A stretch of DNA of 56,231 nucleotides from Pseudoalteromonas rubra (GTDB lineage: Bacteria > Pseudomonadota > Gammaproteobacteria > Enterobacterales > Alteromonadaceae): positions 1 to 56,231 of the forward strand of contig NZ_JXYA01000039.1 in NCBI RefSeq assembly GCF_000967655.1, given 5' to 3'. The notes beneath the pieces were generated by a model. The model worked only from the letters and a program-made list of their open reading frames with translations, was not told the DNA's origin and searched no databases. A program made the translations under genes and the position numbers. Shown here in pieces: positions 23,236 to 33,159 of this stretch. The stretch's first letter is position 1. Every line of letters starts with the position of its first letter.

Positions 23236-26200
23236 GTGGTAAACAATATCGTGGGTGTAGCGAGAAGGTCTCTGGTGATCGCGCTGCTGGGTTTTGGGCT
23301 AAGTGCTTGTGGAGGAGGTGGCGGTGATTCATCAACTGGATCCCAAACAAACACTCAAACAGGCAACGGCGGGTCTACGGTTTCTCCGAAAAACACAGTA
23401 CCGACTGTGTCAATCACCGGAGCGCAAAGCGTAAACGAAAATGAAACCTTGACTCTAACTGCCGTTGCCGATGATCGAGATGGCCAGATTAGTCGTTATG
23501 CGTGGTCATATCAGTCTGATGCTCAATTGCAGCTAAGTGGTGAAGACAGCCCGACGCTTGAGATCATCACTAAAGGTGTCGATGAAGATACCCAGGTAAC
23601 AGTCTCTCTGAGCGTCACTGATAACCTGGGCGCACGGGCAACAGCCACTTATCCGGTGACTATTAAGAATGTATTGGAACCATTCTCGATTGAGGTAACC
23701 GGAGAAAGCGCATATACAGAACAAACCGATTTCATACTCACTGTTGTGCCTTCTGTAGATGCCAGTCAAATCTCACAGATCACCTGGACGCACGATGCCG
23801 CGATTGAGTTGCTGCTCAGTGGAGCTGATACGCCTGAGCTCACCGTTAGCGCCCCGGATCTGACGGATAACCTGGGTGTGAATTTCACGGTCAATGTTGA
23901 GCACATTGATGGTCGGGTGCAATCTGAGTCGCATTGGGTACAGATCCGGGCGTTACCGAATGCCTCACCGGCGGTTTCTGTGTCTGCGGATGAAGCAGTG
24001 ACAGAGGGCGTTACCTTCACGCTGGCAGCAGATGCGTCTGACAGCGATGGTCAGATAGCGCGCTACTCCTGGTCATATAGCTCTGAGCTGCAACTGGTGG
24101 TGTCAGATGTGACAGAACGAACCTTGCAGGTGACAGCGCCCGATATAATCTCAGACAAGACCGCTCACTTTAGTGTGACAGTGGAAGACAATCAGGGGGC
24201 AACGGCGACGGCTTCGCATTCTGTCTTGGTTCGCGCGCTGCCTAACGTTGCGCCAACGGCTGTCATTCAGGGCGAGACAACTTTGCTTGAAGGGAAACAG
24301 CTAATACTCACAGCACAGGCCAGTGACAGTGATGGCCAAATTGAGCAGTATAGCTGGAGTCATACAGCATCTGTTGATCTGTTATTAGATACCACAGTTG
24401 AGGGGCAGCTTACCCTTTCCACCCCCGATATTATGGCCGACAGTACTGCCACTGTGTACCTTGAAGTCACCGATAATCAAGGCGCGGTTACCCAGGTTGC
24501 ACATAACATTGAGATAAAAGCGCTGCCAAATGTTGTACCCCAGGTGAGCATAAGTGGCCCTGCACAGGCCGGCGAACGCACGGCTTTCTCTTTGCTTGGC
24601 GATGCGAAAGACTCGGATGGCGAAATCGTGGCTTATCAGTGGCAGCATAATTCAGGTTTGGCTCTGGTATTGGATGGTAGCGAGCGTGCCAGCCTGTCAG
24701 TGATCAGCCCGGATATCCAGCAAGCGCAAGAGGTTACATTTACCCTGACCGTGACGGATAATCAGCAAGCGCAATCCAGTTATATTCACCTGGTAACCAT
24801 TGAACCCAACAGGGTTGAACTCACCATACAGGGTAAGGTGACGGATGCGCCGATCCCATTTGCCGATGTCGTGCTGGACGTCGCACAGAGCAGCTTTACC
24901 GCGCAGGCAGATGAACAGGGCGATTACCAGCTGACCTTCAGTGTCGATGAGAGTGAAGTAAATGCGCTGGGTACTTTGCGCGCCACTGACACCACAACCC
25001 AGGGGCGTGTAGAGCTGGTATCGCAGCTGGGCGCCGTGTCAGAGCTTCAGGAGGCTGCCGGAGAAGACAGCACACTTAACAGTGATGAGCTATTCGATGT
25101 GAACGTCACTAACGTGACTACAGCTGAGTACGCCTTACTGCGGCGTATGCATTCGGCTGGTTTCAATAATGCGAACGAGCTGAAAGAAGCGCGCAAACAC
25201 ATAGCCGCAGGCGAAAAACTGTCGATTGCATCGCTATTAAAAGCAGTGATTGACCACGGGGTTGCTCTACCAGAAGGAGCAGCTTCGACACTGGCGCTTG
25301 CACAAAATGCCGAGTTGCTCGCTCAGCTGACGGACTCTCTGGACACAGAGCAGCCCGCGTTACTGACGCAAATTGAAGAGGAAATTAAACAGGATGATAC
25401 CTTAGTTGATGTTTCCAGCTTTTCGCCTTCAGGCACTTATTACTTACTTGAAACCTCAGTGGTTGACGGTTTTGGCGCCAGCATAGAGTTTAATGAAGAC
25501 CAGACAGGTTCTCTGGCAGGCAGATCTCTGTCCAACTTCACATGGGAAAAACAAGGGCAGCAAATCCTAATAAATCTGGAGAATGAACTTGATGTCAATA
25601 CCAGTCAATTTAGCACCCGCACGGGATTTAAGACGACCCAGTTTACCCTGACTATTTTCGACAGTGCGGAGCACGCTCAGGCTGTCACCATTGATTTTGT
25701 GCCAACCCAGGCGTTGCCTCAGGCTCCAGAAGGCACCGTTTCAGTTAATGCTCAGTTGTTTGATAGCAACAAGATCACTCAGCTAGCAGACGATGCGTTT
25801 ATTGGTCAATGGTCGCTGCTATACAGTGATGACCACAGTGAGCCAAGGCGTTATCGTTTTGATATGAATGCCGGTAATCAGAGTAAGGTTTACATAGATA
25901 GTTCAAACCTCAATCCAGGCAGAGAAGACTGGGCTGATGTTGGGACCTGGTATTACAGCTGGCCCTGGGAAGAGGTTAGAATTAATACTGCGTATTTATT
26001 CAACTTTGGCTTTGTGCCAGTCAGAGAGACTGAGTTTGGTTATCAGGGCTTGATGGTTCAGGGCTACCGCGAAGATAAGCGATTTATTCAGGCTACTCTT
26101 ATCAAACATCAGGACATTAGTTTTGATGATATTGATTACCAGAAAATGTGGCGCCAGGTAGGTAACAAAGGCTCACAAAGCAAATTTAAAATAGACAGTA

Positions 26201-29200
26201 ACGACAACTTCCAGTACCGCTGGCACAGAGACATTGAAGGTATTAAAGCAAGCGGTGCTTTGTATCAGTATGACTATGAATTTGCAGGCGCGGACGTAGC
26301 GCAATGTGATACCAACCTTAGTGCATGCGCTATCAGTAAAACGACCCGCTATAAGCTGCTAGCGATGCATGAGGACAAAATTGCAGTGGAATTTGCTACA
26401 AGTGTAGTAAATAGGTCGGATAGCACCAGGCGTATACATTTCTATCGCCTGTCTGACAGGGACTGGAAACTGGGTCAGTTTGATAAGTCGCTCTACAAGA
26501 ATGATCGCTTGAGACGATTACTAGATCATGGTCTGGGTCTTTATCATGTAACCGATAATGGTGTGTCGCATATTGAGCGAGACCTTCATTGTCCGACTAG
26601 GCCGTCTCCAGCTCACTTATGTTCCGACACCTTGATTATCAATGGGGTTGAGTACAAGGCACGGCTGGATGGTACGCGCATAGAACTGGAGCACCTAGTA
26701 ACTGAAGCCCGTTCGTATCTGTTGATCCAAGACGAATCTGAGTCCGAAGTAGTGTTGTGTCATGTTACAGAGGGAGAATCTTGTAATGCCAATAATACGT
26801 TCCGCTTTAGCTACACCAAGCCGGCATTAAACATTAGCTTTGCTATTGAAGGCCCGGGGGAGTTATTGCCAAGTACCTTTGACTATTATTATGGTGAAGC
26901 GTTCTTAGTTGCTGTGAACGTGCAGGAAGGTTCACGCCTGGTAAATATTGAAGGGTGTAATGGTTATCTTACTGAACTTCAGGGACAAGCTTACTATCGG
27001 GTAAATAATCCAGTTTCAGATTGTGAAATCAGCGCCAGCTTTATTGAGGATTTTGTGCCGACAGTGTCAACCTTATTGGTCGATACAAGCGCGGAGGTTC
27101 TACCAACTGGCTGGTACTATGAAATGACGGGTGATAACCGTGGGGTATTTTATGGCACAGGCGCTACTGCAAATTTCTCATTGACACAATCAAACGATAA
27201 TAGCTCTACTTTCTCCTTTGATGATGAGACGAAAATCCTCGTACAACTTACCGACAGCGAGTTAAAGTGGGTTAATGGTTTCACGCTCTCCTATCAGGGC
27301 CAGAATGTGGATATTCGCTGGAGTGCGTCTGACTGGCACGGTGGGAAGGCCAGTATGACGGACGCGCGCTCGGTACACCCTAGTCGCTATCTGGCGTCAC
27401 TTGACATAGAAAGAGATAACCTAATCGGAGAATGGGCTGTCACCTCTATTGAGCGAGGAAAAACGGTCCGCCTTAATCTCAATGACGATCATACCGGGGC
27501 AGTGTCAAGATTTGAACCAGGCTTGGGCACACCGTCACAGTTTACCTGGGAGTTGACCGCACAGAATGAGATCCGTTTGTATGGCGAACAGTCTGGCTTT
27601 TCAGCCACAGTGAAGCTATTTGAACAAAGGGAAGGCGGCTATGCATTTGCCATTGAGCAGGTAGAATACGAAGACTTGCCAAATAGTACGGATCTAACCT
27701 GGTTGAGGCACGGTTCTGGTTTGCTTATTCGGTTAGGGCAGACGGCTACGACCCTGGAAGATTTGGCTGGGAGCTGGCGGTTCAGTTTAAATGGGTCAAG
27801 CCATGGTTTTGAGTTGTACAAGGGCGGTGAACTTCGCTCGGGGCGTTTCAATGGGGCTGCAACAGCCAGGTTGGAAAATCATCAACTGACAGTGAACGCT
27901 TTTTACAATGAAGATTTAAAAACATATGATGCGTTGTGTAACGCTGACAGATCACAGTGCAGGCAGCAAGTTGTTGGTTCGTATACCGTGTTGACTTCAA
28001 TTTCCGGTGATCTCTATGTATTCGAGCATAACGATTCGAGCGCATTTGGTACTCTAGTGCGGGTTAATTTTGACCCGCAAGGGGAGCTTAGCGGATTTGA
28101 TCGGCATTTGAGTCGTTACAGTCGGTTTTATCAAAAAACTGACTCCTCGCTTCTAAAATGGTCCTTCACCGAAACACATGACGGTAATTACAGTTATTTA
28201 AGCATATCCAGTGGCAATAAAATTGGTACCCAATATCAGCTCAGTTATTACAATGATATTGTCGAGTTATTAGGCCCGGATAGCGAGCTCATTCGATATC
28301 AAATAGTCGATAGCAATGTCAATTCCATAACACTGTGCCCACTATTTGACGGGCAATGTAACCCGACAGAACAGATTAAATTGGACTACCAGCCTGCCAC
28401 TGTTGAAGTGACGATTTCTGCTCCTGAAGGCGTAAAGGTAACAAGTAACCTGATTTCACCGTATCTTCATTATGGAGATCGCTTCGAAGTCAGTGTTTTG
28501 TTGTATGACCAGGAAGACATGTATGTGTCGTCTTTCGCAGGCTGTGGTATTGAACGCCCCACATATATGTTAGGTGATAAAGTAAACTTTAGGGTTGACT
28601 CGCTCACTGAATCTTGTGATTTCAGGGTTTCTGTGGAAAAAGTACCTGAGTCGCATGCAGACAGGCTAGGTGTAACAGATGAGTACTTGCGTGAATGTAT
28701 TGATTCTAAATCTACAAACTATATTGAGTATGGCTCTGATTTAGCCTGTTATAGCGAGGAAACACAAGCCACAGATCTGGCTGGTTTAGATAAGTTGCGA
28801 TATTTGGAAAAACTGTACTTAAGAGAGGCGATATTAAGTTCAAATGCACTGCGCTCCATCGAACAATTAACCAACTTAACAGAGTTGACCCTGGAAAAGA
28901 GTGAAAAGGACGATGGGGTGTTCGAGCTAGATTTGGGCAATCTCCGGTCCATTGAGAGAGTTGCAGTGTCCAGGGGGGCGCTTGATTCAGTAAAGCTGCT
29001 AAATGCAGATTCACTTACCAGCTTCTCTGCGTCTTATACTCAAATCAGCGAACTTGATCTAGCAGAGGCTACGGGCCTGAAAACCGTTTATTTGAAAGGC
29101 TCAACCTTAGCTCGATTGGATGTAAGCCAAAATACTCAGTTAAGTCGGTTGGATATATCAGCGTCTCAGGTTCGAGAGGTGACAGGGGTGACAGAGGCGC

Positions 29201-30003
29201 ATCAGTTGGAAACCCTTTTGGCTGAGTACTCGCAGTTGAGTTACCTTGATTTAAGCCAATTCATACATCTTAAAGAACTGGATATTAAAGGAACATTGAT
29301 TTCGGCTCTGGACTTAACTTTCGCAGCGGATCTGCATGAGTTGGACGCTTCGGACACACCATTGGTTTCTCTGATGCTCAATAGAGAGTCAAATCTAACT
29401 CATTTGGTAATTCGAAATGTGCCTCTGACAGCTCTAAATACCGAGTTTATGAAGAACTTACGCTTATTGGATGCGTCTCAGTCTCAGCTGTCGAGTATCG
29501 ATTTGTCATTCAATTCACAGTTGTCGTCTATCAGGCTTGCAGACGCCCAATTGATGAATATCATTATGCCACAAGAAGGGGGCCATATTTCAGAGCTATA
29601 TTTGTCGAACAACCCCCTCACGGAGTTCACCGCTAATACGGGCGTTATAAACAGCTTGTATCTAAATGGCACAGCATTAACTTCGCTTGATTTGACGGCA
29701 CTAGAATACATTGAATCACTGGATATATCTGAGAGTTATATTGCGCAAACGGTGCTGCCTTCAACCCTGGGAAGGCTAAACGCAGAAAACGTCCCAATGA
29801 CAGAAATCACGATCCCTGATAATTCAAACTTATGGCTTGTTTATTTTAATGGTAATACGCTTAATGCGATTCATGGGCTTGATGCTTTAAATAGCCCGGA
29901 TCGTAGGCAAAATCTTAATCTATACATATATAACACCCAGGTTGATGAAACCTTATTACAACGCCTTAAATCTATGGATTCTGTGGACGTTATAGGCCAG
30001 TAA
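23236..30003 (+). CDS. Giant Ig/PKD-like and leucine-rich-repeat lipoprotein
   Basis: About 2255 residues. A signal peptide ends in the lipobox LSAC (Cys25 from the chosen start), followed by a Gly/Ser/Thr/Asn linker. About five Ig/PKD-like repeats of roughly 95 residues follow (recurring DSDGQIARYSWS and VTDNQGA.. signatures). A carboxypeptidase-regulatory-like beta domain begins near VELTIQGKVTDAPIPFADV, and the long middle contains beta modules opening with G-x-W (FIGQWSLLY, LIGEWAVTS). The last 350 or so residues are leucine-rich repeats of about 20-21 residues (LDLSQ..L..L). Start: GTG 23236 with GAGG at 23223-23226; the frame stays open from 23155 but crosses a terminator hairpin. It is probably an outer-membrane-anchored surface protein for adhesion or predation; no enzyme motif is seen. 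Confidence 0.8.
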   Translation: MVNNIVGVARRSLVIALLGFGLSACGGGGGDSSTGSQTNTQTGNGGSTVSPKNTVPTVSITGAQSVNENETLTLTAVADDRDGQISRYAWSYQSDAQLQLSGEDSPTLEIITKGVDEDTQVTVSLSVTDNLGARATATYPVTIKNVLEPFSIEVTGESAYTEQTDFILTVVPSVDASQISQITWTHDAAIELLLSGADTPELTVSAPDLTDNLGVNFTVNVEHIDGRVQSESHWVQIRALPNASPAVSVSADEAVTEGVTFTLAADASDSDGQIARYSWSYSSELQLVVSDVTERTLQVTAPDIISDKTAHFSVTVEDNQGATATASHSVLVRALPNVAPTAVIQGETTLLEGKQLILTAQASDSDGQIEQYSWSHTASVDLLLDTTVEGQLTLSTPDIMADSTATVYLEVTDNQGAVTQVAHNIEIKALPNVVPQVSISGPAQAGERTAFSLLGDAKDSDGEIVAYQWQHNSGLALVLDGSERASLSVISPDIQQAQEVTFTLTVTDNQQAQSSYIHLVTIEPNRVELTIQGKVTDAPIPFADVVLDVAQSSFTAQADEQGDYQLTFSVDESEVNALGTLRATDTTTQGRVELVSQLGAVSELQEAAGEDSTLNSDELFDVNVTNVTTAEYALLRRMHSAGFNNANELKEARKHIAAGEKLSIASLLKAVIDHGVALPEGAASTLALAQNAELLAQLTDSLDTEQPALLTQIEEEIKQDDTLVDVSSFSPSGTYYLLETSVVDGFGASIEFNEDQTGSLAGRSLSNFTWEKQGQQILINLENELDVNTSQFSTRTGFKTTQFTLTIFDSAEHAQAVTIDFVPTQALPQAPEGTVSVNAQLFDSNKITQLADDAFIGQWSLLYSDDHSEPRRYRFDMNAGNQSKVYIDSSNLNPGREDWADVGTWYYSWPWEEVRINTAYLFNFGFVPVRETEFGYQGLMVQGYREDKRFIQATLIKHQDISFDDIDYQKMWRQVGNKGSQSKFKIDSNDNFQYRWHRDIEGIKASGALYQYDYEFAGADVAQCDTNLSACAISKTTRYKLLAMHEDKIAVEFATSVVNRSDSTRRIHFYRLSDRDWKLGQFDKSLYKNDRLRRLLDHGLGLYHVTDNGVSHIERDLHCPTRPSPAHLCSDTLIINGVEYKARLDGTRIELEHLVTEARSYLLIQDESESEVVLCHVTEGESCNANNTFRFSYTKPALNISFAIEGPGELLPSTFDYYYGEAFLVAVNVQEGSRLVNIEGCNGYLTELQGQAYYRVNNPVSDCEISASFIEDFVPTVSTLLVDTSAEVLPTGWYYEMTGDNRGVFYGTGATANFSLTQSNDNSSTFSFDDETKILVQLTDSELKWVNGFTLSYQGQNVDIRWSASDWHGGKASMTDARSVHPSRYLASLDIERDNLIGEWAVTSIERGKTVRLNLNDDHTGAVSRFEPGLGTPSQFTWELTAQNEIRLYGEQSGFSATVKLFEQREGGYAFAIEQVEYEDLPNSTDLTWLRHGSGLLIRLGQTATTLEDLAGSWRFSLNGSSHGFELYKGGELRSGRFNGAATARLENHQLTVNAFYNEDLKTYDALCNADRSQCRQQVVGSYTVLTSISGDLYVFEHNDSSAFGTLVRVNFDPQGELSGFDRHLSRYSRFYQKTDSSLLKWSFTETHDGNYSYLSISSGNKIGTQYQLSYYNDIVELLGPDSELIRYQIVDSNVNSITLCPLFDGQCNPTEQIKLDYQPATVEVTISAPEGVKVTSNLISPYLHYGDRFEVSVLLYDQEDMYVSSFAGCGIERPTYMLGDKVNFRVDSLTESCDFRVSVEKVPESHADRLGVTDEYLRECIDSKSTNYIEYGSDLACYSEETQATDLAGLDKLRYLEKLYLREAILSSNALRSIEQLTNLTELTLEKSEKDDGVFELDLGNLRSIERVAVSRGALDSVKLLNADSLTSFSASYTQISELDLAEATGLKTVYLKGSTLARLDVSQNTQLSRLDISASQVREVTGVTEAHQLETLLAEYSQLSYLDLSQFIHLKELDIKGTLISALDLTFAADLHELDASDTPLVSLMLNRESNLTHLVIRNVPLTALNTEFMKNLRLLDASQSQLSSIDLSFNSQLSSIRLADAQLMNIIMPQEGGHISELYLSNNPLTEFTANTGVINSLYLNGTALTSLDLTALEYIESLDISESYIAQTVLPSTLGRLNAENVPMTEITIPDNSNLWLVYFNGNTLNAIHGLDALNSPDRRQNLNLYIYNTQVDETLLQRLKSMDSVDVIGQ

Positions 30004-30013
30004 CATCCTGTTC

Positions 30014-30046
30014 GAGCGAAACTGGTCTGTGTTCCCAGTTTCGCTC
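30014..30046 (+). terminator. Terminator-like hairpin after giant gene
   Basis: GAGCGAAACTGG (30014-30025) and CCAGTTTCGCTC (30035-30046) are a perfect 12-bp stem with a 9-nt loop, 11 bp after the stop. There is no T-tract, so it may need Rho or act as a 3'-end stabiliser. Confidence 0.6.
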
Positions 30047-30286
30047 AGCACTATCTGTTCGTTAATTCTGTCCAATTTGTTGCCGGCAAGAATAGACGGT
30101 TGTGACCCCCATCAGTTATTCACCCCCCAATCTTGTTCGTTAATCGAATTCCCTCTCACACTGTGTGAACTATTGCCCTGGAACCGGGTCAGGTTTATTG
30201 GTAGCCAGTGACTGTCAGGTTAACTGCTGGCGAAGCACCGAGTTTTAGGTAATACACCGCGTTATTCAGGGAGTAACTTCTCAATT

Positions 30287-31714
30287 ATGGGTTCTGACAA
30301 TTCACCGGCATTGAGCCTGGGCGAGCCGCTCCAGGTCTGTGATAAGCAAAGAAAGCGGGCGGTGCGCAAGCGCTGGATCTTAACCGGCTCCACCAGCGCG
30401 GTTCTAAAACAGCTTACCCTACCTATGCTGTGGGCGATTCTGGCGTTATTCAGCGCAGACTTGATTGAACTCTATTTTGCCTCGCGTCTGGGTGTTGAAG
30501 AGCTGACCGCGATGAGCTTTACCTTGCCTGTTCAGGCGACCTTGTTCGCTTTTGCCATTGGCCTGGGTATTGTCGTGGCAACCCGATTGACGCAGGCAAA
30601 AGAGGTAGAGCAGCTGGCTGCGGTTAGCCTGATTTTTACGGTACTGGTCGGCGCCACGCTTGCGGCTGTCATCTGGCTGGGTTTACAGCCTCTGTTGACT
30701 TTACTTGGGTTTGCTGAATTTGCTGCGCGGGAGCAAGTTTGGCCGACGCTTGAGCGTTATATGCAGTATCGCCTGGGCGCCGTGGTGTTCTTCTTTATTG
30801 TGATGGTGGTGTTTGGGGTGCTGCGGGCGTTTGGCAATATGCGCGGTGCGGCGCAGTTGCTGGTTACTTTTGCTGGATTGCAAATTGTTATTAGCGCCGC
30901 TTTGTTCACACCCTGGGCACATTCTGCGTTACCACTGAGTGGTCTGGAGCGCCTTGGGGTTGCACACTTTATTGCGGCGGTGAGTGCCAGCTTATATGCG
31001 CTCTATTTATTGCGTATTAAAGAAAATATTTCGCTCAAAGTGCGCTTACTATCACAACGCAGTCGGCAGGCATTTCGCCGTTTGTTCAGGCTGTTTGTGC
31101 CTGTTGTGGCTATGCAGCTGCTTACGCCACTGGCCCAGTCGTTATTAATGATGATTGTGGCCTCGCAGGGCAGTGATGCCGTTGCTGCCTTTGGCGTGGT
31201 GATGCGAATAGAGCCGCTTGCCTTGTTACTACCCATGGTGCTGACCACGTCATTGCCTATCTTTGTTGGTCAAAACTGGGCGGCGAATAAATCACTGCGG
31301 GTGCGCAGGGGGATCAAACAGGCAATAGCCGCTTGTCTGGTCTGGCAATCTGTAATCGCGCTGGTGCTCTTTTGGGGCGCCGACATGCTGGGAGTGGGGT
31401 TCTGTAAACAGTCTTTTGTCAGCCAATCCATTGAGCTGGCCATGTGCATTTTACCTGTGTCCTATGCGGCATTGGCAGGCGTTATGCTGTATGTGAGTTG
31501 CTGCAACGCAATTGGCCGAAGTGCTCTGGCGCTGAATGTGACCTTAGTGCGCTTGTTTGTGCTCTCCTTGCCCTGTGCCTATCTCGGTGCTCAGCTCAAT
31601 GGTTTCCAGGGCATTGTCTGGGCACTGGCACTAGCTAATTTTGTGGTGGGGGCCTGGTTGTTGTTTAGGGCACTGAATGTGCAGCGCAGACCACAGGTGC
31701 TCACTATGTCATAG
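30287..31714 (+). CDS. MATE-family efflux transporter
   Basis: A 475-residue inner-membrane transporter with twelve apparent helices. LKQLTLPMLWAILALFSADLIELYFASRLGVEELTAMSFTLP is the MATE N-terminal signature. The pseudo-repeat second half begins RLFRLFVPVVAMQLLTPLAQSLLMMIVASQGSDAVAAFGVVMRIEPL. MATE proteins export cationic drugs or toxins using H+ or Na+ gradients. GGGAG lies 13 nt before ATG 30287. The gene has its own upstream region of about 240 bp with no other gene in it. Confidence 0.9.
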   Translation: MGSDNSPALSLGEPLQVCDKQRKRAVRKRWILTGSTSAVLKQLTLPMLWAILALFSADLIELYFASRLGVEELTAMSFTLPVQATLFAFAIGLGIVVATRLTQAKEVEQLAAVSLIFTVLVGATLAAVIWLGLQPLLTLLGFAEFAAREQVWPTLERYMQYRLGAVVFFFIVMVVFGVLRAFGNMRGAAQLLVTFAGLQIVISAALFTPWAHSALPLSGLERLGVAHFIAAVSASLYALYLLRIKENISLKVRLLSQRSRQAFRRLFRLFVPVVAMQLLTPLAQSLLMMIVASQGSDAVAAFGVVMRIEPLALLLPMVLTTSLPIFVGQNWAANKSLRVRRGIKQAIAACLVWQSVIALVLFWGADMLGVGFCKQSFVSQSIELAMCILPVSYAALAGVMLYVSCCNAIGRSALALNVTLVRLFVLSLPCAYLGAQLNGFQGIVWALALANFVVGAWLLFRALNVQRRPQVLTMS

Positions 31715-31777
31715 CCGTTTATTTATTGATTAGTTATTCGTCATAGCAGTAATTAAAAACACTATGTAAGGATAACT

Positions 31778-33121
31778 ATGAAACACCTTTCCATGAGTGC
31801 CGCGGCCATTATATCTGCTGCATTGTTATCAGGATGTCAATCTGATCCTCAGGAGTTACTGGGTTACAGCGCCAATCAACTGTGCTCCAGACATTTCATT
31901 TCTAATGAACCCATTGAATTTATTACTCAAAATGTGATTCCGGAGGCGTTGGCGGCACTACCTGACAGGCCTGAGATTGGCGTTGATACAAAGCTAAAGA
32001 CGGTGAGTGTAAGTGCGCAGGTTGATGGCACCATAATGAAAAGAACATCTGTTTTTCGGCCAGGCTTAGGTTGTACTCTCTTGTTTGACATGACCCCTGA
32101 GCAACTACACGCACAAATTAAGCATGTTAACTTACCTGTACTTACTCCCAGCACCCCGTTAGAGCAAGCTATTCGTCAGGATGTGTCTTTGGATGATTTT
32201 TTCGCGCACAACTCGGGGAATTACGCACACAGTGATAATACGTTTGCTGTGGCTGTCATGTACCAGGGGAGGTTGGTGGCTGAGCACTACGATGAACACC
32301 ATGATGGTGATACTCGGATGCTGAGCTGGTCAATGGCCAAGACGCTGACGGGTCTGATGACAGGTATTTTGGTTCAACAGGGTAAACTGACTTTAGATCA
32401 GGAGGTGATGGCTGGTTCGCATTCTATGACAATTGCAAACCTGATGCATATGAGTTCAGGCATAAAATGGTCTGAAACGGCCGATATTCATGGCTATCAG
32501 GATTTGGCTCCTATGTGGTATCACACACCTGACTCAGTTCAATATGTTACTCAATTGCCTAATGAGTATGAGCCGGGGAGCCGGTTTGAATATTCTACCG
32601 GGACCACTCAGCTGTTAAGTGATGCACTAAAAACAGCATCTGGTGGTGACTTGCAGCCTCTGCTCAATCTTTATCATGATGGGCTATTCAAGCCGCTGGG
32701 GATCAATAATGCCATTGCTGAGTATGATGAAGCCGGGAACTTAAGGGGCGGGGCTCGGATGTTTCTTAGCGTGCATGACTGGCTTAAGATAGGTCAGTTG
32801 TTTATTGAGCAGGGCAGTTGGCAGGGCCAGCAAGTCGTGCCGCGCAATTGGGTTGTTGACGTAATGATGTCTCCCGGTGTTGCCAAGCACTATGGTGGTC
32901 AGTTATGGCTCAATGATATGGGCTGGTTGATGCCAAAGTTGCCCAAAGACACTGTGTCATTGCGCGGCCACCGGGGGCAATATGTGGTGATCATACCTTC
33001 AAAGCAACTTGTTGTGGCTCGTTTTGGTGCCTATGGCTCGGCCGTGAATAAACACATAGGACTGGCAAACAGGCGAGTATTTCAGTCTGTGGTTGATTTA
33101 ATAGAACAACTGGAAAAGTAG
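31778..33121 (+). CDS. Serine hydrolase of the beta-lactamase (class C) superfamily, lipoprotein
   Basis: A 447-residue lipoprotein: signal peptide ending LLSGC with Cys20. The nucleophile motif SMAK (Ser184, Lys187) sits in LSWSMAKTLTGLMTG. A FEYSTGTTQLLSDAL segment corresponds to the YxN motif, with Thr in place of Asn. HRG in LRGHRGQYVV matches the third box of EstB/Pab87-type hydrolases. Such enzymes are usually esterases or peptidases rather than drug resistance factors. The first 130 residues form an extra N-terminal domain. AAGGA lies before ATG 31778. Terminator hairpin follows. Confidence 0.8.
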   Translation: MKHLSMSAAAIISAALLSGCQSDPQELLGYSANQLCSRHFISNEPIEFITQNVIPEALAALPDRPEIGVDTKLKTVSVSAQVDGTIMKRTSVFRPGLGCTLLFDMTPEQLHAQIKHVNLPVLTPSTPLEQAIRQDVSLDDFFAHNSGNYAHSDNTFAVAVMYQGRLVAEHYDEHHDGDTRMLSWSMAKTLTGLMTGILVQQGKLTLDQEVMAGSHSMTIANLMHMSSGIKWSETADIHGYQDLAPMWYHTPDSVQYVTQLPNEYEPGSRFEYSTGTTQLLSDALKTASGGDLQPLLNLYHDGLFKPLGINNAIAEYDEAGNLRGGARMFLSVHDWLKIGQLFIEQGSWQGQQVVPRNWVVDVMMSPGVAKHYGGQLWLNDMGWLMPKLPKDTVSLRGHRGQYVVIIPSKQLVVARFGAYGSAVNKHIGLANRRVFQSVVDLIEQLEK

Positions 33122-33126
33122 GTTAT

Positions 33127-33148
33127 TGAGCCAGGCGGACCTGGCTCA
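33127..33148. terminator. Bidirectional terminator-like hairpin
   Basis: TGAGCCAGG (33127-33135) and CCTGGCTCA (33140-33148) make a perfect 9-bp stem with a 4-nt loop between two convergent genes. Confidence 0.65.
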
Positions 33149-33159
33149 TCAATGACGTG

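Noticed and set aside
31778..33121. Beta-lactam resistance gene
   Set aside because: The SxxK fold is shared with esterases and peptidases, the YxN box is altered (YST), and there is an added N-terminal domain; a resistance call is not supported.
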